The notes: generated from the letters alone by a model not told the origin. Numbered from the stretch's first letter, positions 11,663-21,611 are shown. The stretch is 64,000 nucleotides of DNA from Candidatus Saccharimonadota bacterium (GCA_030445265.1 JAUCSC010000001.1:1-64000); one strand, 5' to 3'. Translations and numbers: made by a program.

Positions 11663-12786
11663 GTCTTAAAGCGAGTATCGCTGACAACTTTTCGTAGCTT
11701 GGTGATAAACAGGCCCTTGTCGAAGCGCTTGGCTTTTTGCTGGAGAATGAATGGACGAAACGCCGTTTGTTCTGCACGTTGAATTGCTCCCATGAGCGAT
11801 TCAACCGTTTGTTCCTTAAATAATGTCCCGCTAATGCCATCTTCGACAATGTCGAGCGCTCCACCTTCAGCATAGGCGATGACCGGGGTGCCGGCAGCCA
11901 ATGCTTCAGCTTGAACGATCCCAAAATCTTCTTCGCTGGGAAAGAGAAAGCCCTTCGCTCGGTTAAGTGCCGTGGTAACCGCTTCATCTGATGCGTCGCC
12001 GTGACGATCGGTATAAAATGCTACCGTCGGACCAGCTATGGCTACTAATTTGTCATGCTCGCTCCCCGTCCCATAGACATGAAGCGGCAAAGATAGTTTT
12101 GTGGCAGCTTGTACGGCAAGATCGATTCGTTTGTAGGGGACCTGTCGCCCGAGAGCCACGTAGTAGTTATCTCGTACTTGTGCCGGCGTAAAGCGTTTGA
12201 CGTCGACCGGCGGATGAATGACGGTCGCAGTCCTTTTGTAGTAAGTCTCGATCCGCTTTTGAACGGTGGATGAATTAGCGATGAACATATCAACTTTTTG
12301 GGCGGCATCAAAGTCCGCTTTTTTTAATTTGGGTACCATTATCGGCATCATGAAGCGAACTAGCCAGTTTAGGTTACCAAAGCCTGGATCTTGTTTGTAC
12401 TCTTCGTAGTGGCTCCAGAAATAGCGAATCGGCGTGTGGCAGTAGCAGATATGTACCTGATCCGGGCGGGCTTTTTTAACCTGCTTACTCTCGGCACTCG
12501 AAAAGCTGAGAATTATATCAAATTCGCTTAGATCGAGCTTTTGAAACGCCCGGACGCGGAGCATAGGGAAGTACTTATGCAGGCGGCGGAGGGCCTTCGG
12601 TAGTTTCTGGAGTGACGTCGTGCGGATATCGAGCCCGTTGAAGTCGGGCATCGTCTCAGGCGTATAGGTTGAGGTATAAATCGGCGCATCAGGAAAGGCT
12701 TCGTGAGCCGCCAGAACCGTCCGCTCGGCGCCTCCCATCGTCGTGAGCCAGTCGGTGACGATGGCGATCTTGGGTGCACTAGCCAT
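11659..12786 (-). CDS. GT4 family glycosyltransferase
   Basis: DWLTTMGGAERTVLAAHEAFPDAPIYTSTY; FPSEEDFGIVQAEALAAGTPVIAYAEGG. Confidence 0.9.
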   Translation of the reverse strand: MASAPKIAIVTDWLTTMGGAERTVLAAHEAFPDAPIYTSTYTPETMPDFNGLDIRTTSLQKLPKALRRLHKYFPMLRVRAFQKLDLSEFDIILSFSSAESKQVKKARPDQVHICYCHTPIRYFWSHYEEYKQDPGFGNLNWLVRFMMPIMVPKLKKADFDAAQKVDMFIANSSTVQKRIETYYKRTATVIHPPVDVKRFTPAQVRDNYYVALGRQVPYKRIDLAVQAATKLSLPLHVYGTGSEHDKLVAIAGPTVAFYTDRHGDASDEAVTTALNRAKGFLFPSEEDFGIVQAEALAAGTPVIAYAEGGALDIVEDGISGTLFKEQTVESLMGAIQRAEQTAFRPFILQQKAKRFDKGLFITKLRKVVSDTRFKT

Positions 12787-14235
12787 CTACCGAGCCCCTT
12801 TACCGAGCAGAACAACACTAATGGTCTTGATAAGGATCTTGATATCGAGCCAGAAGGACCAGTTCTGGGCGTAGTAGAGCTCAAGATCGACTCGTCCCTC
12901 AAAAGGTAAGTCGCTGCGACCTGATACCTGCCAGAGGCCGGTAATACCGGGCTGTACGCTAAAGAGCAGTGAACCACGAGACTTATAAAAGCCCTTTTCA
13001 TCAGGTAGAATCGGGCGGGGACCGACTAAGCTCATCTGACCGAGGAGCACGTTGAATATCTGTGGAATTTCATCCAGTGAAGTCGCCCGAAGAAAGGCAC
13101 CAAATGGGGTAATCCGGGGATCCTTCTTCACTTTGCGCGTCACCGCGTATTCTTTTGCCAGGTCTTCCCTACCCATTTTTTTGAAAATTGAGATGGCATC
13201 TTGGCCGCTATACTCGGCTTTCATCGAGCGAAACTTATATATGCTGATTTCCCTGCCGAATAGGCCAAGACGCGTGCTGGTAAAAATTGCTGGTCCGGGG
13301 TTGAAGATTTTTTGCAGCACGAGCAGCAGGAGAAAGAGGAGGAGCCAGATGGGACTGGTAATAATAACGACCAGGACGTCGAAGACGCGCTTGAGGATTG
13401 CTCCCCAGCCGACGAGGGGAGTTTGATATACAGTAATCATCGGATAGCCTAAGAAGACGTCGACGGTGTTTTTGCCTGAGTAGAACTCTGGTTCACCGGG
13501 GATGAAACTATAAGCAATGTGGCGCGACTGGGCGGCATTGAGAACGAGCTGGTTACGGTCGTCGGAATCATACAGATCGGTCTGGATAATAGTGGTGATT
13601 TTATTCTTAGTAATATCAGCCAAGGCATCCTCGACATCGCTGTAATGCTGAACATCGAGTCCTTTAGGAATGAGTTTCTTTGGGCCGGCAATCGCGACGA
13701 TGTGATAGCCACTTTTGGTCGTATCGGCTAGATTAAAGGCGATATCACGCGTGGCATCGGACGAACCGATGATGAGGACGCGACTGGTCCCCTTTCCGTA
13801 GCGGAAGAAGAGAGTGCGAAGCTCGCGCATAATTTCACGCTCCAGCAAGATCAGCAGGAATGACCCGGCGAAGGCGTAGACAGCGACTAGTCGGGCCGGA
13901 AAGATAACTTTACTGCTGGCATATTCCCAGCCGATGACGATGAGGATGCCGATGAACGCCCCTATGGCAATCTTGGACCATTCAACCAGGCGGCGACTAT
14001 AAGTATTTGACGAGTAGAGGCCAAGGGCGGCAAAGACAATGATCCAAAAAGGGATAATCAGGAGAAATGTGACGAGATACTCGGTAGCGTAGACCTGGTT
14101 GAGGAGCGGACGGGGGTCGTATTGTACCCGGGCAACGTAGGCGAGGATAAAAGCGGCGAGCAAGACCAGCGTATCGATGAGGATGAGTAGTAAACTGTAA
14201 AACTTTGTGTTTTTACTCGGCATAGGTGCTGTCAT
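12787..14235 (-). CDS. Exopolysaccharide polyprenyl glycosylphosphotransferase (undecaprenyl-phosphate sugar transferase)
   Basis: Multi-TM N-half; KRVFDVLVVIITSPIWLLLF...YKFRSM...GPRPILPDEKGFY...QPGITGLWQVSGR. Confidence 0.93.
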   Translation of the reverse strand: MTAPMPSKNTKFYSLLLILIDTLVLLAAFILAYVARVQYDPRPLLNQVYATEYLVTFLLIIPFWIIVFAALGLYSSNTYSRRLVEWSKIAIGAFIGILIVIGWEYASSKVIFPARLVAVYAFAGSFLLILLEREIMRELRTLFFRYGKGTSRVLIIGSSDATRDIAFNLADTTKSGYHIVAIAGPKKLIPKGLDVQHYSDVEDALADITKNKITTIIQTDLYDSDDRNQLVLNAAQSRHIAYSFIPGEPEFYSGKNTVDVFLGYPMITVYQTPLVGWGAILKRVFDVLVVIITSPIWLLLFLLLLVLQKIFNPGPAIFTSTRLGLFGREISIYKFRSMKAEYSGQDAISIFKKMGREDLAKEYAVTRKVKKDPRITPFGAFLRATSLDEIPQIFNVLLGQMSLVGPRPILPDEKGFYKSRGSLLFSVQPGITGLWQVSGRSDLPFEGRVDLELYYAQNWSFWLDIKILIKTISVVLLGKGAR

Positions 14236-14264
14236 TATACCATTTATTCGTTACACTAAGGGGA

Positions 14265-15629
14265 ATGACAACGGGAACCGGTAGGCAGCAGGCGGGGAAT
14301 ACGCAAGCCGAGAAAAGCGGCGATATGAATCTGTTGGACCGAATCTTTATTACCCTCTTGCTTATCGTCTTTGGCGGTATTGTCCTCCATGCGCCCCTCA
14401 CGGTCGGATTTGAGACGCTGTTTCCCCATTTTGAGCTCCTGATCAAATCATGGAAGGAAATACTGCTCGGTGCCGCAACAGTTCTCGGTGGAGTAGTGCT
14501 GCTCCAAAAAAGGCAGCTCGCTATCCTCAAGCAACCAGTTCTGCTACTGATCGCGGGATATGCGCTCCTCCACCTCCTACTCCTGGTTCTTATTCCAGGG
14601 GAAGTAACGTCGAGCCTGGCCGGGATATTGATCGATCTGCGCTACCTGCTCTTTTTCGTCCTCGTCCTGATTGCAGTCAGGTTATATCCGCAGTCACGGC
14701 GATGGCTTCTAGTCACTGGTCTCGTCGGCGCACTGGTGGTACTTATCTTTGCGGTCCTGCAAGCGACCATCCTGCCGCCAGATATCTTGAAGTTTATTGG
14801 CTACAGTCAGACAACGATTGCACCGTATCTGACGGTCGATCAGAATATGGATTTTATTCGAATCAATAGTACGCTCCGTGGTCCGAACTCACTCGGTGCC
14901 TACGCCGTCATTACGTTGACCCTCCTACTCACGATTGGACTAAAAGGCTATCACCAGCAGTTCAAGCGGCCTATGGGAATCGTCGCTATCCTCGGTATCG
15001 GTAATATCGTTGCGTTATGGGCGAGTTATTCACGGAGCGCGCTGATCGGCGCTGTGGTGGCCGTTGGTACAGTGCTCATCTACACCTTTCGACGCAGGAT
15101 AACGAAATGGGTATGGATCGGCATGATCGCGCTCGCAGTGGTGCTCGGAGGTATCTTTGTGGCCGCTCGTAATACTGATTTTGTTTCGAACGTAGTGCTT
15201 CACGAGGACCGCGGCGAGGGGAATAATGTCAATTCCAATGATGGGCACGTGTCGTCGCTGATAGACGGAGCTCGGCTAATGCTCACGCAGCCATATGGCG
15301 CCGGGATCGGCAGCACTGGCTCAGCCTCGCTCTATGGTGACCAGCCGCTTATTATTGAGAATCAATACTTATTCATTGCGCACGAAGCCGGTTGGGTTGG
15401 GCTGGCGCTCTTCCTCGGTATCTTTGTATCGGTACTGATGTCGCTTTGGCGCGGACGAGCCGACTGGCTGGCCTTCGGTGTATTTGCCAGCGGCATTGGC
15501 CTAGCGATAATTGGCATGGTGCTTCCCGTCTGGGCCGATGATACTATTGGCATTATATGGTGGGGACTCGCGGCGATAGCGGTCGGTAGTGTGGAAATAG
15601 GCAACGGGAGAGGAAAGACCAGAACGTAA
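14265..15629 (+). CDS. O-antigen ligase/polymerase-like multi-pass membrane protein
   Basis: ~10 hydrophobic segments; LRGPNSLGAYAVITLTLLL...ASYSRSALIGAVVAV Wzy/WaaL-like; start uncertain. Confidence 0.75.
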   Translation: MTTGTGRQQAGNTQAEKSGDMNLLDRIFITLLLIVFGGIVLHAPLTVGFETLFPHFELLIKSWKEILLGAATVLGGVVLLQKRQLAILKQPVLLLIAGYALLHLLLLVLIPGEVTSSLAGILIDLRYLLFFVLVLIAVRLYPQSRRWLLVTGLVGALVVLIFAVLQATILPPDILKFIGYSQTTIAPYLTVDQNMDFIRINSTLRGPNSLGAYAVITLTLLLTIGLKGYHQQFKRPMGIVAILGIGNIVALWASYSRSALIGAVVAVGTVLIYTFRRRITKWVWIGMIALAVVLGGIFVAARNTDFVSNVVLHEDRGEGNNVNSNDGHVSSLIDGARLMLTQPYGAGIGSTGSASLYGDQPLIIENQYLFIAHEAGWVGLALFLGIFVSVLMSLWRGRADWLAFGVFASGIGLAIIGMVLPVWADDTIGIIWWGLAAIAVGSVEIGNGRGKTRT

Positions 15630-16066
15630 TGGTTAATAATGAACGATCAACCAAGCGACAGCGTGAACTATTGACCTTTGTTGACGGCTTTATCCAGGGC
15701 CACGGGTATGGACCGAGCTATCGTGAAATCATGAGAGCCCTCGGCTATAAGTCAGTTTCAACGGTGGCGATTCATATCGACGGTTTAATCACCAAAGGCT
15801 ATTTACGGAAGCGCGACAACTCCGCCCGTTCGCTGGAGGTGGTCACAACCAATACGGCCATCAAAGAGACGACAGAAAAGCCGACGGCGGCACAGGAGCG
15901 CTGGCTCGTGGCGGCGGTAAATCGCCAGTTTGATTTGTACGATGAAAAGAAGGAGCAAATGGTGCTGGATGGTATCTATGTTCTGGTTGGCGCCCTGAAA
16001 GTATTGGGCCTCGACAAGGCGCACGAAGCGGCCAAAGCTCGACTGGGTGACCTCGAACACCTATAA
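15629..16066 (+). CDS. LexA-type winged HTH protein lacking an S24 autopeptidase domain
   Basis: RQRELLTFVDGFIQGHGYGPSYREIMRALGYKSVSTVAIHIDGLITKGYLRKRDNSARSLEV; C-term has no Ala-Gly cleavage/Ser-Lys dyad. Confidence 0.75.
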   Translation: MVNNERSTKRQRELLTFVDGFIQGHGYGPSYREIMRALGYKSVSTVAIHIDGLITKGYLRKRDNSARSLEVVTTNTAIKETTEKPTAAQERWLVAAVNRQFDLYDEKKEQMVLDGIYVLVGALKVLGLDKAHEAAKARLGDLEHL

Positions 16067-16078
16067 TAGACCGTAAGC

Positions 16079-17812
16079 ATGTTCAAGCATTGGTACCTGA
16101 GGGCCGAAAAGTGGCTGCGCCGACATTATCGCCACGCCTTTATCTATGGCGGTATTGGCCTTCTTGTTGGCATCATCGCCTTCCAATTCATCTACCCTTC
16201 TCAGAAATTACTGCCATTCGAGTCAGTCGAGTCCGTGGCTCTCAGTGGCTGGAATAAGCACGACGCGATAACTCGGCTCGATACGGAGTACAAAAAGACG
16301 AAGGTCGGTATTTATTTTGGTGACGTGTCCGAAGCCTACCGCACACCAAAGCTGGCTGAGCTGGGCATTACGGCTGACAATTCTGAGCGTATCAATAGCT
16401 TGAACTATCCCTGGTACCTGCGCCTTGTCCCCGGCTCGCTGTTTTGGGCACATGTGCTCGTCACGCCGTCTAAACACCCGACGTATCACCGATCAGAGAC
16501 CGGTCTAGTGACCTATATTGCAAAGGAACTGGGCTCATCGTGTCAGGTGGCACCCAAAGACGCCTCGCTCAAAGAGAAGGATGGGGCACTTGTCGTCGTG
16601 CCGTCAGCACCGGGAGGAACCTGTGATCCAGATGACGTGAAGTCGGCACTGGAGTCGGTCCAGCCGACGCGGAACGATGCACAGGTGAAGATCAAAGTGG
16701 AGGTGGTAGCACCAGCGGTAAGTAATGACGATGCTCAGAAGCTGGCTGATAGTTTGACGGATCGCATCGGCGATGAAGTAACGATCACCGTCAATGACAA
16801 CCCCCAGGTCTTACCAGCAAGCGAGGTCATCAGCTGGCTGGACTTTAAGACGGTTGATGGGGAACTCGCCTATGAATTTAATGCCGAGCGGGCAGCGCCA
16901 TATCTCGAGAAAGCCTTTGCGCCGAAGGTAACGGTCAACCCTGGCGTGACCACCGTGACGACCGTCGACTTCGTCGAAACCGCTCGCTCTACCGGGCCGA
17001 GCGGTCAAGCGCTGGATGTGCCATCAACGCTAGCGCTGATTCGAGATTATATTGAAGGCCAAGTTGATACCGCTGCTGTGGCCACCAAGATCGTGCCGCC
17101 GACTGTCAGCTACAACCGTAGTTACAGCGCGACCGACACGGGACTAGCGGCACTCATGAAGAATTATGCCGAAGCACATGGAGGCACGTTTGGTGTGAGC
17201 CTGGTCGAACTATCGGACAAGCGCCGTCACGCTGATTATCAAGGAGATAAGCAGTTTACGACGGCCAGCACCTATAAACTACTTGTCGCCTATAGTACCC
17301 TCAAACGGGTCGAAGATGGCACGTGGAAGTGGACGGATTATGTGGCTGGTGGGCGCGACCTGACTGTCTGTTTTGATGACATGATCGTGAAGTCGGATAA
17401 TGCCTGCGCCGAGGCGCTCCTCAAAAAGATCGGCTTCAGTGCGATTACCAAAGAAGCCCAGGCCCTTGGAATGACCAAGACGACATTTCTGGGAAGTGAC
17501 GGTATCAAGTCAACGCCGAACGACTTAACATTGCTCCTGTCGATGCTCCAGTCCGGGCAGGTCCTGACTCAGCAATCAAACCGTGATCGTTGGATTAGTG
17601 CTATGTCTCGCAACATCTATCGTCAAGGCATCCCGGCTGGTGCGACCGGATCGGTGGCCAATAAGGTTGGGTTCCTCGACGACTGGCTGAACGATGCCGC
17701 CATCGTCAGTAGCCCCAGCGGAGTATATGTCCTCACGATCATGACGCAAGATTCGAGCTGGGCAACCATCGCCGATTTCACCCGTGAGATCGAAAAGGTC
17801 CGTAGCCAATAG
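16079..17812 (+). CDS. Membrane-anchored class A beta-lactamase-like serine hydrolase
   Basis: C-term TTASTYKLLVAYS (SxxK), VKSDNACAEALL (SDN), NKVGFL (KxG-like); N-term TM. Confidence 0.75.
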   Translation: MFKHWYLRAEKWLRRHYRHAFIYGGIGLLVGIIAFQFIYPSQKLLPFESVESVALSGWNKHDAITRLDTEYKKTKVGIYFGDVSEAYRTPKLAELGITADNSERINSLNYPWYLRLVPGSLFWAHVLVTPSKHPTYHRSETGLVTYIAKELGSSCQVAPKDASLKEKDGALVVVPSAPGGTCDPDDVKSALESVQPTRNDAQVKIKVEVVAPAVSNDDAQKLADSLTDRIGDEVTITVNDNPQVLPASEVISWLDFKTVDGELAYEFNAERAAPYLEKAFAPKVTVNPGVTTVTTVDFVETARSTGPSGQALDVPSTLALIRDYIEGQVDTAAVATKIVPPTVSYNRSYSATDTGLAALMKNYAEAHGGTFGVSLVELSDKRRHADYQGDKQFTTASTYKLLVAYSTLKRVEDGTWKWTDYVAGGRDLTVCFDDMIVKSDNACAEALLKKIGFSAITKEAQALGMTKTTFLGSDGIKSTPNDLTLLLSMLQSGQVLTQQSNRDRWISAMSRNIYRQGIPAGATGSVANKVGFLDDWLNDAAIVSSPSGVYVLTIMTQDSSWATIADFTREIEKVRSQ

Positions 17813-17855
17813 CGATTGACGCTTAATTGAGGTATCGGTATAATACATCAAGTAT

Positions 17856-17930
17856 TCCGGCGTAGCTCAATGGTGGAGCAAGAAGCTGTTAACTTCGAGG
17901 TTGCTGGTTCGAGTCCAGCCGCCGGAGCCA
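17856..17930 (+). tRNA. tRNA-Asn (anticodon GTT)
   Basis: TCCGGCG/CGCCGGA acceptor, GCTC/GAGC D stem, CTGTTAA loop, GCTGG-TTCGAGT-CCAGC T arm, encoded GCCA end; 75 nt. Confidence 0.95.
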
Positions 17931-17971
17931 TAGAAAATGCCTTAGATCTTCTGATCTAGGGCTTTTTCTAT
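17912..17971 (+). repeat. 60-bp direct repeat copy 1 (tRNA-Asn 3' end plus terminator)
   Basis: 58/60 identical to 18093-18152 by manual alignment. Confidence 0.95.
17939..17967 (+). terminator. Rho-independent terminator of tRNA-Asn
   Basis: GCCTTAGATC-TTCT-GATCTAGGGC followed by TTTTT. Confidence 0.85.
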
Positions 17972-18092
17972 GTTCTGCTGTTTGATTTGTACCAGCAACC
18001 GCAGCGCGGTAGCGATGCTTGGTTGCGGTGCGATAGCGAGGAGCAGGGCAGGAAAGTTTACTTTTCTGAACGCGACGATGATATATCTTGAT

Positions 18093-18152
18093 AGTCCAGC
18101 CGCCGGAGCCATAGAAAATGCCTTAGATCTTCTGGTCTGGGGCTTTTTCTAT
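18093..18152 (+). repeat. 60-bp direct repeat copy 2 (duplicated tRNA-Asn 3' end plus terminator)
   Basis: AGTCCAGCCGCCGGAGCCATAGAAAATGCCTTAGATCTTCTGGTCTGGGGCTTTTTCTAT; two A->G differences from copy 1. Confidence 0.95.
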
Positions 18153-18261
18153 TGTTCTTGTAGGCCTATGAAGTAGCAAATAGATGAAAATATTTGTTAT
18201 CTTCAATAATCTCACTCTAGATTTGATGTAAAACATGTTTATCACGATATGATGGGAGGTA

Positions 18262-18822
18262 ATGGCAAAACGCAGACGTCAAAACAAGCAACCCGATATC
18301 ATATCAATATCTGTATTAGCCGTAGCTGGTATCTGGGTCTCATTAGCACGATCACAGTTTAATACCGCACTTCTACTTGCTACTTTGTTGCTTGTAGCTA
18401 TTGCTATCGCTTCAATCTTCTTCTACCTAAACTACAGAAAGAATGAGCAGGTAAGGCGGTCGGGAATTGCTGAGATAGATCTTATGAGTGGGATACAGTT
18501 TGAAAACTACTTGAAATTATTACTCGAACAGCACGGATATGAACGCGTTAGGCTTACGACAACATACGACCTTGGCGTTGATCTTATTGCAAAAAAAGGC
18601 GAAAATGTATGGGCTATTCAAGCCAAAAGGTATAAAGGAGCAGTAGGACTAGACGCCATTCGCCAGGTGGTGGCAGCAATGAATTACTATGGCTGTAATA
18701 AGTCTATGGTGATAACCAATAGTTACTTCACGCAGAATGCACAAACGATTGCAGCTAGTAGTCACTGTATGCTCGTTGATCGATCGAGTTTAATCGAACT
18801 GATATTGAAAAAAGAAAATTGA
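18262..18822 (+). CDS. Membrane-anchored Mrr-type restriction endonuclease-like protein
   Basis: Two N-terminal TMs then MSGIQFENYLKLLLEQHGYERVRLTTTYDLGVDLIAKKGENVWAIQAKRYKG (D...QxK nuclease core). Confidence 0.8.
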   Translation: MAKRRRQNKQPDIISISVLAVAGIWVSLARSQFNTALLLATLLLVAIAIASIFFYLNYRKNEQVRRSGIAEIDLMSGIQFENYLKLLLEQHGYERVRLTTTYDLGVDLIAKKGENVWAIQAKRYKGAVGLDAIRQVVAAMNYYGCNKSMVITNSYFTQNAQTIAASSHCMLVDRSSLIELILKKEN

Positions 18823-19078
18823 TTTTTCAAAATATTTTGCGCACGAACTAAGTAAAGAGATGATAAGTATGAAAAGGGAGGTAGGGTAAGCACATCTCAC
18901 TTTCCCCCTGAGTAAGCTTGATGCACAACCCTAGTAGATTGTTCGTCAGAACGAACGTCGTTAATGTGTAAGTACCGTTAACATGCCCGAGGGTAGATTA
19001 GGCTCTGTTTTTGTAGCAATATTAAAGCACATATAACATACTTATCTCATAAATAGGTAGTAAGAGCGGGAGATACCG

Positions 19079-20155
19079 ATGAGTGATCCACACAAGCTAA
19101 CATCTCAAGAACAGATCAAAGAGAGCAGTCAGAATATCAAAGATGAAATACAAGCTACCAACCCTAAATTCAAAAGGGGCATAAAAAATCAGAAACCCTT
19201 AACGTCTAAAGGCAAACGATTTTTTAGAAACGTTGGTGTTATTTTGCTGCTTATCTTTCTATTTCCTGTCGGACTAATCGTTATGTTTAGGAAGTCTGGC
19301 TGGTCTAAAAAATCCAAGGTAATTTCTAGCAGCATAGGCGGTGCCTTTATTGCATTGATGGCTATAGCTTACGTTAATGCTCCGCCTACGGCCACTCTAG
19401 ATAACATAAAACTTGACGGTAATCAGTCGGTAAAAAGCGAAAGCTTTAACATAATCGGGTCAGTATATCCCACCGACTCAACAATGACAGTAAACGGGCA
19501 GGCCGCTAAGATCGACAGCCAAGGAAAGTTCAACTACTCTGTATCCCTTAGTGAAGGGGACAATGATATTACGATCAGCACAATAAAAGGTGATAAACAG
19601 TCCACATCAGTTTATAAGATTCATAGATATACAAAATCTGAAGTGATTGCTCAGGAAAAAGCTGCCGCTAAGAAAAAGGCTGATGCAGCCGCCGCGTTTG
19701 CAAAAAAGAAAGCCGATGATGTTGCAGCGGCGCAAGCCAGGCAAAGACAAGCTGATGAAGCCAAAGCTAAGGCAGCAGCGGCGGCAGCCGCAACCGCTGC
19801 CAAAGCCAAGGCAGACGCTGATGCAGCCGCTAAAGAAAAGGCTGCTGCAGCTGCCGCCGCCGCAGTGACGGTAAGTCAGAAAAACGCTCTCAGCAAAGCA
19901 AAAAGCTATCTGAGTTATACAGCATTCTCCCACGATGGCTTAGTGGATCAGCTGGTGTACGAACAGTTTTCTTTTGCAGATGCAACATACGGAGCCGACA
20001 ATGTGGGTGCGAACTGGAATGAGCAGGCAGCTAAAAAAGCGAAGTCTTATATGAGTTATTCTTCGTTCTCACGCGGAGGACTGATTAGTCAGTTAGAGTA
20101 CGAGAAGTTCACCCCAGAACAAGCTGAGTACGGCGCAAATGCAGTAGGCCTATAG
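19079..20155 (+). CDS. Membrane protein with Ig-like domain, Ala/Lys coiled coil and two C-terminal Ltp-family repeats
   Basis: Tandem SQKNALSKAKSYLSYTAFSHDGLVDQLVYEQFSFADATYGADNVGANWNEQA / AAKKAKSYMSYSSFSRGGLISQLEYEKFTPEQAEYGANAV. Confidence 0.8.
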   Translation: MSDPHKLTSQEQIKESSQNIKDEIQATNPKFKRGIKNQKPLTSKGKRFFRNVGVILLLIFLFPVGLIVMFRKSGWSKKSKVISSSIGGAFIALMAIAYVNAPPTATLDNIKLDGNQSVKSESFNIIGSVYPTDSTMTVNGQAAKIDSQGKFNYSVSLSEGDNDITISTIKGDKQSTSVYKIHRYTKSEVIAQEKAAAKKKADAAAAFAKKKADDVAAAQARQRQADEAKAKAAAAAAATAAKAKADADAAAKEKAAAAAAAAVTVSQKNALSKAKSYLSYTAFSHDGLVDQLVYEQFSFADATYGADNVGANWNEQAAKKAKSYMSYSSFSRGGLISQLEYEKFTPEQAEYGANAVGL

Positions 20156-20223
20156 CCGAGCTGTATTCTTCCTGGGCTAACAAAGACTTCAGGAGCTCCG
20201 ATGTAACGTTACTAAATTTGTTA

Positions 20224-20661
20224 TCACGCTCGCACATTTACACTTGCGTCGAATTCCACTGTCCACTCAACACCGTATTTGTCTCTAAACATCCCAAAAT
20301 AGGTATCCCATGGGCTATCGCTCATATGCATTTCCGATGTTCCGCCAACTGAAAGTCCGTTGAATATCTTATCGGCTTCTTCACGGCTGTCCGCGAAGAC
20401 CGCTATCTTAGACCTGTTTTCTTCTTCACTTACGGGCCCCATACTTTCAGGAACATCGTTGGCTATTAACGTATTTCCACCGATAGGCAATGTAATACGC
20501 ATGATTTTATCTGCATCTTCTTCTGCTATAGGAAACTCTGAGCTTTCGAGATCTTTGAAGCGTACAATTGAAGCGAACTCGCCACCGAACACAGATTTGT
20601 AAAAATTGAAGGCTTCTTCGGCATTTCCGTTGAAGTTAATGTAAGGATTGATAGTTGCCAT
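20224..20661 (-). CDS. VOC superfamily (PhnB-like) protein
   Basis: MATINPYINFNGNAEEAFNFYKSVFGGEF; DKYGVEWTVEFD. Confidence 0.8.
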   Translation of the reverse strand: MATINPYINFNGNAEEAFNFYKSVFGGEFASIVRFKDLESSEFPIAEEDADKIMRITLPIGGNTLIANDVPESMGPVSEEENRSKIAVFADSREEADKIFNGLSVGGTSEMHMSDSPWDTYFGMFRDKYGVEWTVEFDASVNVRA

Positions 20662-20909
20662 AGAATGTTCCCCTTGGTGAGTACTTAGTTTCTCTTTCTA
20701 TTTTAGCAAACATATTTATTGCCAACGTTCGGGCTCGACAGAATAAGTCGAAAGTACGCTATCAACGATAGTCAAAGAATAAAGTCGTAAGCATGTGCCT
20801 AGGACTTTTTTCTACTGTCTATGGCGTTTTACAGAGTCAATACCTGACGTTGAAAAGGCCGATAGCTCACGCTCTAAAGCGTGGGCTATTATGATCGATC
20901 CAACTACAT

Positions 20910-21611
20910 TTAGTAGATGAAGGCGCCGAAGGTACCAGGTAGAACGGTTCGTCGGTTGAAGTTACCCGCCTGGTAGTTCCATCCCATCTCTGAGACGACG
21001 TAGCTACCATCGCCGTTTACACTTTCAACATAGGCGACGTGTCCGCTGGTAACGGCTACCGCACCTGCTTGAGGTGTTGAGCCAGTTGGTTTACCGGCAG
21101 CTTGTGCAGCGCTTATCCAGTTATAACCGGCGTTGCCATAGATTGGCACATCCGGACGCTTGGAGTGCACATAGTCAGTACACCACCAGCCGTTGCCGAT
21201 ATAGGAGCTGCCAGAATTAACCGGCGCACTGGTGTATTGCCGAGGGGCATAGGTGACTGGAGTTGCTGATGCTACAGGTTCTTCAGAAACCACCGGAGTA
21301 ACCACTGGTGCTAGTTGCGAGAAGCGATCGGGAAGCTCTTTGTCTGCAAGAGGGATAGTGATCTTATTACCAACATCAATCATGTCTGGATGGGTAATTG
21401 ATGGATTCGCATTGAACAAACGAACATAGGTCGTTTGGTGTTCGGTCGCGATAGCGTCAAGCGTATCACCGCTTTTTACCGTGACCACTATTTCGGTCGC
21501 TGCTTCTGACTTTGTATCTATTGCATTGCTTTTTGCTTCCGCTGTAACACCGTTTCCGAGCACAAGCGTAGCCATGACGCCGAGCGCCATAAATATTGAT
21601 TTAGTTTTCAC
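20910..21611 (-). CDS. Secreted LysM-CHAP domain peptidoglycan hydrolase
   Basis: Signal peptide; VKSGDTLDAIATEHQTTYVRLFNANPSI LysM; WWCTDYVHSKRPDVP...SGHVAYVESV CHAP Cys/His. Confidence 0.85.
   Translation of the reverse strand: MKTKSIFMALGVMATLVLGNGVTAEAKSNAIDTKSEAATEIVVTVKSGDTLDAIATEHQTTYVRLFNANPSITHPDMIDVGNKITIPLADKELPDRFSQLAPVVTPVVSEEPVASATPVTYAPRQYTSAPVNSGSSYIGNGWWCTDYVHSKRPDVPIYGNAGYNWISAAQAAGKPTGSTPQAGAVAVTSGHVAYVESVNGDGSYVVSEMGWNYQAGNFNRRTVLPGTFGAFIY

Noticed and set aside
17970-18176. 68-aa ORF between the tRNA-Asn repeats
   Set aside because: Spans the duplicated tRNA/terminator sequence; no RBS or recognisable protein.
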